From NCBI GenBank assembly GCA_035471805.1, contig DATIPS010000055.1, positions 16,737-80,736 of the forward strand: a stretch of DNA of 64,000 nt. Reading direction: 5' to 3'. A program made the translations under genes and the position numbers. Positions 8,921 to 16,962 of the stretch are shown piece by piece (position 1 is the stretch's first letter; each line of letters starts with the position of its first letter). The notes beneath the pieces are model-generated. The model saw only the letters and a program-made list of their open reading frames with translations. It was not told the DNA's origin and ran no database searches. This DNA comes from Acidimicrobiia bacterium (lineage in GTDB: Bacteria; Actinomycetota; Acidimicrobiia; Spongiisociales; JAHEDJ01).

Positions 8921-9289
8921 ATGGGGTCGCATCCGCTCAACCTCGGCCTGCGTTTCGTTCTCGAACTCGTTGCGCTGTTCGCACTGGGCTGGTGGGGTTA
9001 CTCGCTCACCGGCGGGTGGCTTCGATTCGCGCTCGCCGGAGTTTTCCCGCTCGTTGCAGCCGCCGTCTGGGGTACCTTCGCCGTTCCGGACGACCCCAGC
9101 CGATCCGGTGAAGCTCCGATCGCTGTGAGCGGCCGGGTCCGTCTGGTCATCGAGTTTCTGGTGTTCGCAGCGGCTGTCGTCGGGTTCGTGGTGGTCGATC
9201 GGTTGTCGATCGCCGCCGGATTGCTGGTTGCGCTGATCGTTCACTACCTGCTCTCGACTGATCGGATCGGCTGGCTGCTCGAGAGGTGA
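8921..9289 (+). CDS. YrdB/DUF2568-like membrane protein
   Basis: A 122-residue protein with four hydrophobic helices: LRFVLELVALFALGWWGY, a Phe/Ala-rich second helix ending in AAAVWGTFAVPDDP, then LVIEFLVFAAAVVGFVV and a short final helix. The LRF-ELxALFALGWWG opening and the WGTFxxPDDPSRSGEAP loop match the YrdB family of unknown function. The ATG is 2 bases after the VOC stop, indicating an operon. Confidence 0.75.
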   Translation: MGSHPLNLGLRFVLELVALFALGWWGYSLTGGWLRFALAGVFPLVAAAVWGTFAVPDDPSRSGEAPIAVSGRVRLVIEFLVFAAAVVGFVVVDRLSIAAGLLVALIVHYLLSTDRIGWLLER

Positions 9290-9357
9290 AGCGGCGGCCG
9301 CCCGATTGGTGCATCGACAGGGCCTATCGTGGAGCCGGACACCAATAGGGAGTGCAT

Positions 9358-10020
9358 GTGCCGTTCGAACTGACACGCCGGGAAGACGTCTTCATCCTCA
9401 CGATGGACGAGGGCGACAATCGATTCAACGAGGACTCGCTCGGGCGACTCGGTGAGATCCTCGACGAGGTCGAAGCGGCTGAGGGGCCGGCGGCACTTGT
9501 AACGACCGGAACCGGAAAGTTCTACTCGAACGGCCTGGACCTCGACTGGATCATGGCGGGGAACTCTGACTGGACTTTCGCCGATCTGGCCATCGAGACT
9601 CAGCGACTCTTCGCCAGGACGCTGACGTTCCGGCGACCGACGGTGGCTGCGATAAACGGACATTGTTTCGCGGCCGGCGCGATGTGGTCGTTGGCGCACG
9701 ATTTCCGGGTGATGCGGGCAGATCGCGGGTTCTGGTCGATGCCCGAAGTCGATATCAGGATTCCGTTCACGCCGGGAATGTCCGCACTGATTCAGGCGCG
9801 TCTTCGTCCGCAGGTTGCACACCGGGTGATGACGACCGCCCACCGATATGGTGGCAACGAGGCCATGGAGGCGGGCATTGTGGATCAGGCGGTCGATGAG
9901 CACTACGTGTTGAACGTCGCCATCGAGATGGCGGCTGCCCTAGCCGGCAAGGATCCCGACACGTCGGCAGCGATCAAGACCGGCATGTACAAGCCGGTGA
10001 TCGAGGCGTTGACGACCTGA
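9358..10020 (+). CDS. Enoyl-CoA hydratase/isomerase family protein
   Basis: A 220-residue crotonase-fold protein. The first oxyanion-hole segment is TGTGKFYSNGLDLDWI and the second is INGHCFAAGAMWSLAHDFRVM. The SNGLDLDW variant and short length resemble the delta3-delta2-enoyl-CoA isomerase (ECI) branch more than true hydratases, so a role in fatty-acid beta-oxidation of unsaturated chains is likely. GTG at 9358 is chosen because AGGGAG (9347-9352) is 5 bases upstream; a GTG at 9352 is in frame but has no spacing. Two palindromic repeats follow directly. Confidence 0.8.
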   Translation: MPFELTRREDVFILTMDEGDNRFNEDSLGRLGEILDEVEAAEGPAALVTTGTGKFYSNGLDLDWIMAGNSDWTFADLAIETQRLFARTLTFRRPTVAAINGHCFAAGAMWSLAHDFRVMRADRGFWSMPEVDIRIPFTPGMSALIQARLRPQVAHRVMTTAHRYGGNEAMEAGIVDQAVDEHYVLNVAIEMAAALAGKDPDTSAAIKTGMYKPVIEALTT

Positions 10021-10023
10021 TCT

Positions 10024-10074
10024 TTTTCTCGGCAATACTGTGGTTCCCCACGCGCATCAGTATTGCTCAGAAAA
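10024..10074. repeat. Palindromic intergenic repeat, copy 1
   Basis: A 51-bp imperfect palindrome with 17-base arms (10024-10040 and 10058-10074; two internal mismatches) around a GC-rich loop. It belongs to the family also at 10085, 20968, 31281, 32169, 41612 and 41672. It is 4 bases after the isomerase stop, between convergent genes. Confidence 0.9.
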
Positions 10075-10084
10075 GTGGATCCCA

Positions 10085-10133
10085 TTTCTCCGCAATACTG
10101 TGGTTCCCCTGGCGCAACAGTATTGCTCGGAAA
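10085..10133. repeat. Palindromic intergenic repeat, copy 2
   Basis: A 49-bp member of the same family, arms 10085-10100 and 10118-10133, in tandem with copy 1 (10-base gap). The loop TGGTTCCCC start is shared with copy 1 only, so this pair probably arose by local duplication. Confidence 0.9.
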
Positions 10134-10164
10134 CCTGAGCACCACCGGACGACCCGGTCGGCGG

Positions 10165-10854
10165 CTAGCTGCCAGCAGGTTCGAAGACGAGATCGAACTC
10201 GAGACGAAGATCGTCCGCAACGTCTGCGACATGAGCGACGTTCGGGATCTTCAGGTCGAAGTCCTGGCGACGTACTTCCGAACTACCCGACACTCTTATC
10301 TGCTCGGTCGAAACCACGTCGAAAGTGACAGAGAAGCTGACCGGACGGGTGATGTCCCGAACGGTCAGGTCGCCGCGGACTTCCGTGGTGCCGCCCTCGC
10401 CGATCCCGGTCAGATCGATGATCTCAGACGGCGTGAAGGTAATGGTCGGATAATCGTTGCTGTTGAGAATGAAGCGGTTGATAGCGGTGTCTCTCCATCC
10501 GACTTCCTCACCGAGAGGGCTCGGTTCTTCACCAGGTTCGGTATCGAAATACGCAGCCTTGATGATCACCGGTCCCATCACGACGGAGGAAGGGTCGTCG
10601 AAATCTGCGACAACCTCGGCGGCAACCTTCGAGTTGACGCCGACGACCGTCTTCGGATTCCCGCGGAACATCTCGTCGATCACAAACCACACCTTGCTGC
10701 CCGGAGCGGTCAGGTACGTGGTCGGGGTTGCGATCTCCGCCTCCACTATCAGAGCCTCGCTGGGCCCGGCCGCTTGAACAACCTCAGCATCGCCGGTGCT
10801 GCTGCATGAAGAGGCAATCAGCATGAGAATGATGATCGCTGGTATCGACTTCAT
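10165..10854 (-). CDS. YceI-family lipoprotein
   Basis: A 229-residue secreted protein: a hydrophobic signal (IPAIIILMLIASSC) with Cys17 as likely lipidation site, then a YceI-type lipocalin-like barrel. Family marks include the SKVWFVIDEMFRGNP opening, VVADFDDPSSV, a DTAINRFILNSNDYPTITF strand and GDLTVRDITRPVSFSV. YceI barrels bind isoprenoid-like or other apolar ligands at the cell surface. ATG start. It is convergent with the isomerase gene and separated from it by two palindromes. Confidence 0.85.
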   Translation of the reverse strand: MKSIPAIIILMLIASSCSSTGDAEVVQAAGPSEALIVEAEIATPTTYLTAPGSKVWFVIDEMFRGNPKTVVGVNSKVAAEVVADFDDPSSVVMGPVIIKAAYFDTEPGEEPSPLGEEVGWRDTAINRFILNSNDYPTITFTPSEIIDLTGIGEGGTTEVRGDLTVRDITRPVSFSVTFDVVSTEQIRVSGSSEVRRQDFDLKIPNVAHVADVADDLRLEFDLVFEPAGS

Positions 10855-10937
10855 TGAACCCTCCGTGTCATACCCCTATACGGACCCGGGCCGGGAACGG
10901 ATGAGAGTCGATTTCGAGCTTGGGAGACGGCGGTCGG

Positions 10938-12578
10938 TCAGTCGCTGGAGAGCGGAATCGACCCGTCGTGGCGGTGGTACTCATCGTGAGCGGCCAGGAG
11001 CGGCTCCCAATCTTCCGGGTGGTCGACGTCGACGGCCACGAGATGGCGAGTGGTCGGACCGTCGCCTTCGTCGAATGATCGAGCACGACGGATCAGATCG
11101 GCCGATGCGTCGTCGATGCGCCGATGTTGAGCGAGGTGTTCGTCCCAGGACACCGTCAGGAAGATCTCCGACAACCGGTGTGGGTCGGAGGCATTCCGGT
11201 AGAGCCGCCACCTGTATGCCCCGGTGCGGAGCCGGACGAGGCGGATCTCCGTCATGACACGAAGGAAATCATCGAGATTCTGGCTGTTGACCCTCCAGGT
11301 GTTCACCACCATCACGGGCCCGCCCTCAGTGACGACATGTGGATCGGGCGCCTGTTCGACGGTGAACTCAGGAGACACGACATCTGCGAGAGCCGGGATG
11401 CCGAAACGGGGAGCAGTCATGCCGAGGGCAACCGATCCGACCGAGAGGACGACTATGGCGGCTCCGGCTCCGATCAGGTCGGCGATGGTCCCGGCGAGTA
11501 TCGAGCCGAGCGGCAGGATGCCGACGAAAGCCAGGGAGTAGAGGCTCATCGCCCGACCCCTCACCCATTCCGGCGACATCAACTGCGCGGTGGCGTTGGT
11601 GGTTGTGAGCGTCCACACCCAGGCCATACCGGCGAGCAACAGGCCGGGCGCCGTCCACCAGATGGTGGGTGCCAGGCCGGTGGCGATGCCCGCCACTCCG
11701 AAGGTCGAGATCGTGATCGGGATCGATCGGGCCCCCAGAGCTTCAACGACTTGCTGCCTGGTGAAGGCACCGATCAGGGCTCCGAGGCCCATTGCGCCGA
11801 GCAGGAGTCCGAACGCGTCTGCGGAGCCACCCAGCTCCTCGGTCCGGTTCGGTAGAACCGTCTGCACGACGGCTGATGTGAGCGCGAAGAGTGCCGCCAG
11901 CAGCAGCAGCATCCGGAACGGTCTGGTGAATCGTGCGAAGCGGACGCCGTTGGCTATGGCGTTGGCGACCGAGGAAGCGTCCCGGTCGGCTGAGCCGAAA
12001 CGTCGGACGAGGACCGCCAGCACGGCGATGACGCCCAGATAACTGAGCGCATTGAGCATGAACGCCAGCGCCGGCCCGGCCGTTGCGACGATCAGGCCAC
12101 CCAACGCCGGGCCTACCGCCCGGGCGACGTTGAAAGCCACAGAGTTGAGCGCCACCGCGCTGGCGACCATCCCGCGCGGCACCAGGTCGGGGACCATCGC
12201 CTGCCATGCCGGGAGGTTGAAGGCCACACCCACGCCCAGTAGCAGCGACAGCGCGAGCAACCGGCCCGGAGTCACCAGGTCGAGGGCGGTGAGGATCGCC
12301 ATGCCGGCGGCGGCCAGGCCCATCACGATCTGACTGATGAGGAGCACCATTCCTCGGTTGACGAGATCGGCCACGGCACCTGCTGCCAGGGCGAGGAAGA
12401 GGAGGGGGAGCGTGGTCGAGGCAGCCATCAGGCCGACCCAGGTTGCCGAACCGGTCAGTTCGAGCATCAGCCATGCGCCGGCTACTGCCTGCAGGAAGGA
12501 TCCCACGTTGGAGAAGATCGACGCTATCCACAGCGAGCGGAAATGGCGGATTCGGAGCGGAGCGACGGCCTGCGACAT
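10938..12578 (-). CDS. MFS transporter with C-terminal ABM-like domain
   Basis: A 546-residue protein. Residues ~1-405 form a 12-helix major-facilitator carrier of the TMR/DUF894 group (LRIRHFRSLWIASIFSNVGSFLQ, motif-A-like loop AVADLVNRG). The final ~130 residues are soluble and start with VMVVNTWRVNSQNLDDFLRVM. They resemble an antibiotic-monooxygenase-type dimeric alpha/beta barrel, as seen fused to some MFS proteins. Likely an efflux carrier. ATG at 12578 chosen because the conserved N-terminus begins there, although the frame is open upstream. It follows the APH-like gene by 67 bases on the same strand. Confidence 0.84.
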   Translation of the reverse strand: MSQAVAPLRIRHFRSLWIASIFSNVGSFLQAVAGAWLMLELTGSATWVGLMAASTTLPLLFLALAAGAVADLVNRGMVLLISQIVMGLAAAGMAILTALDLVTPGRLLALSLLLGVGVAFNLPAWQAMVPDLVPRGMVASAVALNSVAFNVARAVGPALGGLIVATAGPALAFMLNALSYLGVIAVLAVLVRRFGSADRDASSVANAIANGVRFARFTRPFRMLLLLAALFALTSAVVQTVLPNRTEELGGSADAFGLLLGAMGLGALIGAFTRQQVVEALGARSIPITISTFGVAGIATGLAPTIWWTAPGLLLAGMAWVWTLTTTNATAQLMSPEWVRGRAMSLYSLAFVGILPLGSILAGTIADLIGAGAAIVVLSVGSVALGMTAPRFGIPALADVVSPEFTVEQAPDPHVVTEGGPVMVVNTWRVNSQNLDDFLRVMTEIRLVRLRTGAYRWRLYRNASDPHRLSEIFLTVSWDEHLAQHRRIDDASADLIRRARSFDEGDGPTTRHLVAVDVDHPEDWEPLLAAHDEYHRHDGSIPLSSD

Positions 12579-12645
12579 TTCTCGGAGTGTACGAGGCTCG
12601 ATGGGGAGGCTGCTCGCATGGGCCGCCTGATCGTGATTCGGGATC

Positions 12646-13587
12646 TCAGCGGTAGAGGGCCTCGACCTCGGCGATCGTGGATCCGGTGGCCTCAACGAAG
12701 CGCTGATAGGCAGGCCGCAGGAGTCGAATCCCATCCGACACCTGCGTCTTCACCGATGCAGGAGGGTTCTCGCGAAGCAGTGTCACGATGGTGGCAAAAC
12801 GCCGCCAAACGGCCGAGACTTCGAAAAAGACCAGGTCTTCGATGCCTTCGGGCCTCCGGTTCTCGTAGTGGGCGAGGAAGTACTCGGCCGCCGCATCGTC
12901 GAGGTACGTCCGGGCGAGCAGTAGCGACCAGGCGAGGTCGGCTCGAGGGTCGGCGACCGCGAAAGATCCCCAGTCGAAAACGACCGGCCCTCTTCCGGTG
13001 ATTATCACGTTTCTCGGATGGAAGTCCATGTGAACGTAGGAGAGCGGGACCTTCTCGAGGTGTCCGACCCTTTCGAGCAGCCACTGCAAGGACGGCCGGA
13101 AACCGCCGAGGTCGAGTTCGTCGAGCAGGGCGAAGCGGCCCTCGATGAGATTCCGGTTCGATCTCCAGGGGACGGCGCCTTCGTCCAACAGATCTCCGCT
13201 GGGGACTATGTCGTGCAGGCGGACCATCAGGTCGACGATCATGTCCAGGGCGGCGGCGGAGGTTCCGAGCGAGTCGGCGACCGGGCCCTCCAGCCAGTCG
13301 ATCAATACGAACGGTGCCCCCAGGGGTTGGCGGTCGTCGTGCCGGGCCAGCAGTTTCGGAGCCGGATACTCGACCTTTTGGAGGGCGAGATAGGCCGCCA
13401 CCTCGGCTCGCATGGTCTGGCCGCTCGGATCGCCCGTGTAGAGGCGGAGGGCGACATCTTCCACGCCCGGGCGTTCGACCCGAAAGACACGGCACTCCCA
13501 GCCGTCACCGACCTCTTCGATCGCGACGACCGCGGCCGGTTCTATCCGTGCTGCCCGAAGAGCCTTCTCGATGTCGACGGGTCGCAT
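12646..13587 (-). CDS. Aminoglycoside phosphotransferase (APH)-family kinase
   Basis: A 313-residue APH/choline-kinase-fold protein. Catalytic loop YVHMDFHPRNVII (HxDxxxxN) and the metal-binding VFDWGSFAVADP motif are both present, as is the substrate-lobe ADLAWSLLLARTY. These enzymes phosphorylate hydroxyls of small molecules; resistance is only one possibility and the true substrate is unknown. ATG at 13587 (MRPVDIEKAL) is preferred over an upstream TTG at 13605. Upstream of the MFS gene in the same direction, divergent from the DUF885 lipoprotein. Confidence 0.82.
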   Translation of the reverse strand: MRPVDIEKALRAARIEPAAVVAIEEVGDGWECRVFRVERPGVEDVALRLYTGDPSGQTMRAEVAAYLALQKVEYPAPKLLARHDDRQPLGAPFVLIDWLEGPVADSLGTSAAALDMIVDLMVRLHDIVPSGDLLDEGAVPWRSNRNLIEGRFALLDELDLGGFRPSLQWLLERVGHLEKVPLSYVHMDFHPRNVIITGRGPVVFDWGSFAVADPRADLAWSLLLARTYLDDAAAEYFLAHYENRRPEGIEDLVFFEVSAVWRRFATIVTLLRENPPASVKTQVSDGIRLLRPAYQRFVEATGSTIAEVEALYR

Positions 13588-13683
13588 GACGGTCAGAGTA
13601 TCCAATCCGGGTGCGGCGCGTCGTCTTAGGATCGACGGCCTCGTTTCGGTAGGGCATCATGGGAGTGTCGGAAAGGATGTGGG

Positions 13684-15612
13684 ATGCGCATACCGCCGAG
13701 GTTGGCTTTGACCGTCGCTCTTGCGGTCGTTGTCTCCGCCTGCACCGGAGCGAGCTCCGGGACCTCGCCACCGCTCGAGGTTTCGACGACCGTAGCCGCG
13801 ACGAGTTCGACCCGGGCCCCTGCGTCGAGTTCCACCACCACTACCACCACCACCACTACCACTACCACCACCACGGCAGTAGCCGTCACAAGCGAACTCG
13901 CCGCTCTCGACGGCCTGGCCTTCGGCGAGTTTCTGGAGGCGTCGTTCGCGATGCTGTTGGTCAGGAACCCCCAGTTCCTCACTTCGCTCGGTGTGTCGGA
14001 TCAGTACGGTTTTCGAAACGACCGGCTGGACGACCTCTCTCCCCGGTACCTCGACGAGACCCAGGCGCTCGAAGTCGGGATTCTTGGTCGGCTGCACGCC
14101 TACGACAGGTCGTCGCTGTCGGCCACAGATGCACTGTCGTTTGATGTATACGAGTGGTACCTGGACCAGAAGGTCAGAGGTCACCGCTTCGCCTATCACG
14201 ACTATCCGGTTCACCATTTCGTGAACAGCTACAACTTCGACCTGATCCTCTTCCTCAGCGAGGAGCATCCGATCGCCACGATCGAGGACGCCGAGGACTA
14301 CATCACCCGGTTGTCCCGGATCGATGAGCAAGTCGCCCAGGTGCTCGACCGGCTGCGTATCAGCGAGGAGATGGGTGTGATGCCTCCGAGCATCATCGTC
14401 ACCTGGACCAGCGGAGCGCTTCAGGAGGATCTCGGCGGTACCCGTGATCCGGGGGCCGTCCGGACCTCGCGCCTGGCGTTGTACACGTCGTTCGCCGACC
14501 GTTTGGAGGCGGTGGAGGGGATCGACGAAACGACCAGGGCGTCGCTGCTCGATCGAGTTGAAGAGGAACTGACGGAGTCGTTCGTCCCGGCTTGGGTAGC
14601 ACTGATCGATCACATGGAGGCGATCAGGGCCGAGGCCTCGTCCGACGCCGGTGTTTGGCGCCTTCCCGACGGTGACGCCTATTACGAGTGGCTGCTGCGC
14701 GACCACACCTCAACGGACCTGACTGCCGGCGAGATTCATCAGCTGGGCCTCGAGGGAGTTGCCCGGGTAGAGGGGGAGTTGCGTGCGGCCTTCAATCGAC
14801 TGGGGTATCCGGAGGATGCGTCGATTGGGGATCTGCGCCGACGGGCCGCCGAAGACGCCGGGTTCCTGGACGGCTCTTCGGAAGCCGGCCGGGAGGAGGT
14901 TATCGACGAATACGAACGGTTGATCGCCCAGGCTGAAGAAGTCGGCGCCGGTTTCTTCAATCTCTGGCCGGAGGCCCGAGTGGGGATAGTCGCGGAGGCT
15001 GCCGGGCGCGGCGGCTATTACGTGGCTGCCTCGGTCGACGGTTCCCGGCCCGGTGCATTCCATGCCGGCGTGGGAGGCACGATCGCTGCCTATACGATGC
15101 CCACCATCACCTATCACGAGGCCGTCCCCGGCCATCACACGCAGATCGCCATCGCGCAGGAACTCGACCTTCCGACCTTCCGTCGCTACATCCAGTACAA
15201 CGCCTTTGCCGAGGGTTGGGCCCTCTATGCGGAACGTCTGGCTGCGGAGATGGGACTGTACGAGACCGATCCGTACGGAGACATCGGCCGGCTCGAGTTG
15301 GAGTTGGTTCGAGCGGTTCGGCTGGTAGTCGATACGGGGATCCACTCGCTGGGGTGGACCCGCAAGGAAGCGCGCGACTACATGGACCAGACGATCGGAG
15401 GTTGGTCCGCTGAGGTTGAGCGGTACATGGTCCTTCCGGGCCAGGCGACCGGCTACATGATCGGAATGCAAACCATTCTCGATCTCAGAGATCGGCTGGC
15501 TGCCGGTGGAATGTCGGATGTCGCCGCGTTCCACGACACCGTCCTCGGCGGCGGCAGCATGCCTCTCAGCATCCTCGAGTCTGTTGTCGAGGATCTGATC
15601 GGCGGTCCGTAG
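13684..15612 (+). CDS. DUF885 lipoprotein (metallopeptidase-like)
   Basis: A 642-residue exported protein with a lipoprotein signal ending VVVSAC (Cys20), a Ser/Thr-rich spacer containing 14 consecutive Thr codons (13834-13875), then a DUF885 domain to the C-terminus. The zinc motif HEAVPGHH is at residues 478-485 and is followed by NAFAEGWALYAERLAAEMGLY, the family's second conserved block. DUF885 proteins are related to M32-type metallocarboxypeptidases. It is likely a surface-anchored peptidase. ATG start; divergent from the APH gene across 96 bases. Confidence 0.86.
   Translation: MRIPPRLALTVALAVVVSACTGASSGTSPPLEVSTTVAATSSTRAPASSSTTTTTTTTTTTTTTAVAVTSELAALDGLAFGEFLEASFAMLLVRNPQFLTSLGVSDQYGFRNDRLDDLSPRYLDETQALEVGILGRLHAYDRSSLSATDALSFDVYEWYLDQKVRGHRFAYHDYPVHHFVNSYNFDLILFLSEEHPIATIEDAEDYITRLSRIDEQVAQVLDRLRISEEMGVMPPSIIVTWTSGALQEDLGGTRDPGAVRTSRLALYTSFADRLEAVEGIDETTRASLLDRVEEELTESFVPAWVALIDHMEAIRAEASSDAGVWRLPDGDAYYEWLLRDHTSTDLTAGEIHQLGLEGVARVEGELRAAFNRLGYPEDASIGDLRRRAAEDAGFLDGSSEAGREEVIDEYERLIAQAEEVGAGFFNLWPEARVGIVAEAAGRGGYYVAASVDGSRPGAFHAGVGGTIAAYTMPTITYHEAVPGHHTQIAIAQELDLPTFRRYIQYNAFAEGWALYAERLAAEMGLYETDPYGDIGRLELELVRAVRLVVDTGIHSLGWTRKEARDYMDQTIGGWSAEVERYMVLPGQATGYMIGMQTILDLRDRLAAGGMSDVAAFHDTVLGGGSMPLSILESVVEDLIGGP
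13834..13875 (+). repeat. In-frame ACC/ACT microsatellite (14 Thr codons)
   Basis: Fourteen successive Thr codons, mostly ACC and ACT, ending in ACG, within the spacer between the lipid anchor and the peptidase domain. Slippage here would change linker length by whole residues and keep the frame. Confidence 0.9.
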
Positions 15613-15779
15613 GACCCCCAGATCTGTTGTTCCGGAGCGGTGATAGCCCCGTGTGCGGAGGGATCCGCGTCGCGGAAACGGGGAGTCAGGGGAAATCCCC
15701 GACGCAGTGAGCGAAGCTCAGGGTTTTGGCAGGGAGAGACCCAATAGCGCCGTCTCCGCGCGGTAGTCACTATGTGGGT

Positions 15780-16184
15780 ATGACAGCTCCAATCCATACT
15801 CCCAAAGGAACACGGCTCGAACGGCCCCATACCGGTCGGGTCCTGGCCGGCGTTTCGACCGGCATTGCCCGCTACTTGCAGATCTCGACCGGACTGGTCC
15901 GCCTGATGTTCATAGTCGCCACGGTATTCGGGGGCTTCGGGATACTCGCCTACATAGCGGCATGGCTGTTCATCCCTGCCGAGGGCCAGTCCCAGCCGGT
16001 CGCCGGGAACTGGATCAAAGACCTCAATACGCAGGGAAGCACAACCGGTGCCCTGCTGGTCGGTGTCCTTGCCTTCCTGGTCATCGTCGCATTCATCCCT
16101 GGAGGCAAGGCCCTGGCCCTCGCCCTCCTGATCGTCGGTGCACTGGTCATCGGAACCCGTAACAACACACAAACCACCCAGTGA
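15780..16184 (+). CDS. PspC domain membrane protein
   Basis: A 134-residue protein with an N-terminal PspC domain (GRVLAGVSTGIARYLQISTGLVRLMFIVATVFGGFGILAYIAAWLFIPAEG) and one or two further hydrophobic helices (GALLVGVLAFLVIVAFI). PspC proteins sense or stabilise membrane stress; in actinobacteria many PspC paralogues have unknown roles. ATG at 15780 is where family similarity begins. Followed after 20 bases by another membrane protein, probably co-transcribed. The upstream 165 bases contain several short hairpins. Confidence 0.82.
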   Translation: MTAPIHTPKGTRLERPHTGRVLAGVSTGIARYLQISTGLVRLMFIVATVFGGFGILAYIAAWLFIPAEGQSQPVAGNWIKDLNTQGSTTGALLVGVLAFLVIVAFIPGGKALALALLIVGALVIGTRNNTQTTQ

Positions 16185-16204
16185 TAGAAACAGGAGAAAC
16201 ACTC

Positions 16205-16906
16205 ATGCGTATAGGCAAACTCATCGCAGCCCTCGTCGGAATCACGATGGTTGTCGGAAGCGTCGGACTGTTGGTCGCCGGAACTTTTCTGGTTGTCGCA
16301 ACCGATGATGCAGACGGATTCATCTCAGCAGGCCCGGTGCGTGTCCGGACCTCTTCGGCAGCCCTGGTCGGTGACGACATCGATATCTTCCTCGAAGACT
16401 CGGTCAGGGGCGGGGCGTTCCTGGGGATCGACAACATAGAGACCCGCCTCTCCGTGGATCCTCGCAACGACAAGGCACTGTTCATCGGTATTGGTCCATC
16501 GAGTGACGTCGGCCGATTCCTGGCAGGCAGCTCCTACTCGGTCGTGGAGGTCTTCGGCGACAGGGTGGTGCTCGACGACTTCGCCGGTTCCTCTCGTCTC
16601 GGAGCGCCCGCCGATCAGGATTTCTGGGTTGCTTCGACCCTCGAGGAGGTCCTGAACTGGGATCTGGAGTCTGGCCGCTGGTCGGTCGTCGTCATGAACC
16701 AGGACGGTACCGCCGGCATCGACAGCTCGGTCACCGTGGGGGCCAGGGTTCCTTTCCTCCAGCCGATCGGCGCCGTCCTCCTGGTGGTCGGCCTCATCGG
16801 TCTGGCGGGTGGAATCGCGCTCACCTACCTAGGCGTGCGAAACGATCCCCCGGCTGCCGCCGTCCGGCAGCAGCAACTCCCCCTCGAACCGGCTCCGGTC
16901 GCCTAG
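16205..16906 (+). CDS. Membrane protein of unknown function
   Basis: A 233-residue protein with an N-terminal hydrophobic helix (~residues 6-32), a ~160-residue extracytoplasmic beta-rich region, and a second helix near residues 180-212 (IGAVLLVVGLIGLAGGIALTYL). The overall plan (short tail, TM, exported domain, TM, short tail) is common in small envelope proteins encoded next to PspC. No catalytic motif seen. ATG at 16205 with AGGAGA upstream (16191-16196). Probably one operon with the PspC gene. Confidence 0.7.
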   Translation: MRIGKLIAALVGITMVVGSVGLLVAGTFLVVATDDADGFISAGPVRVRTSSAALVGDDIDIFLEDSVRGGAFLGIDNIETRLSVDPRNDKALFIGIGPSSDVGRFLAGSSYSVVEVFGDRVVLDDFAGSSRLGAPADQDFWVASTLEEVLNWDLESGRWSVVVMNQDGTAGIDSSVTVGARVPFLQPIGAVLLVVGLIGLAGGIALTYLGVRNDPPAAAVRQQQLPLEPAPVA

Positions 16907-16924
16907 CAACCAACGATCCCTTGC

Positions 16925-16954
16925 CAGTGTCCCCGTCAGGCGGCGGGGACACTG
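16925..16954. terminator. Strong hairpin between convergent genes
   Basis: Perfect 11-bp stem CAGTGTCCCCG (16925-16935) / CGGGGACACTG (16944-16954), loop of 8. It lies 18 bases after the membrane-protein stop and 8 bases before the GNAT stop. No U-run, as is usual for actinobacterial hairpin terminators; placement suggests it serves both strands. Confidence 0.7.
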
Positions 16955-16962
16955 TGCGTTGC

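Noticed and set aside
10024..10133. CRISPR-like array
   Set aside because: Units are palindromes with 10-base spacing and no unique spacers; copies are dispersed through the window.
12646..13587. Calling the APH-fold protein an antibiotic resistance gene
   Set aside because: Only the kinase fold is supported. Most such chromosomal actinobacterial proteins act on unknown metabolites.
13657..14706. Reverse open frame over the DUF885 gene
   Set aside because: Antisense of a clear gene; no signal, domain or start site.
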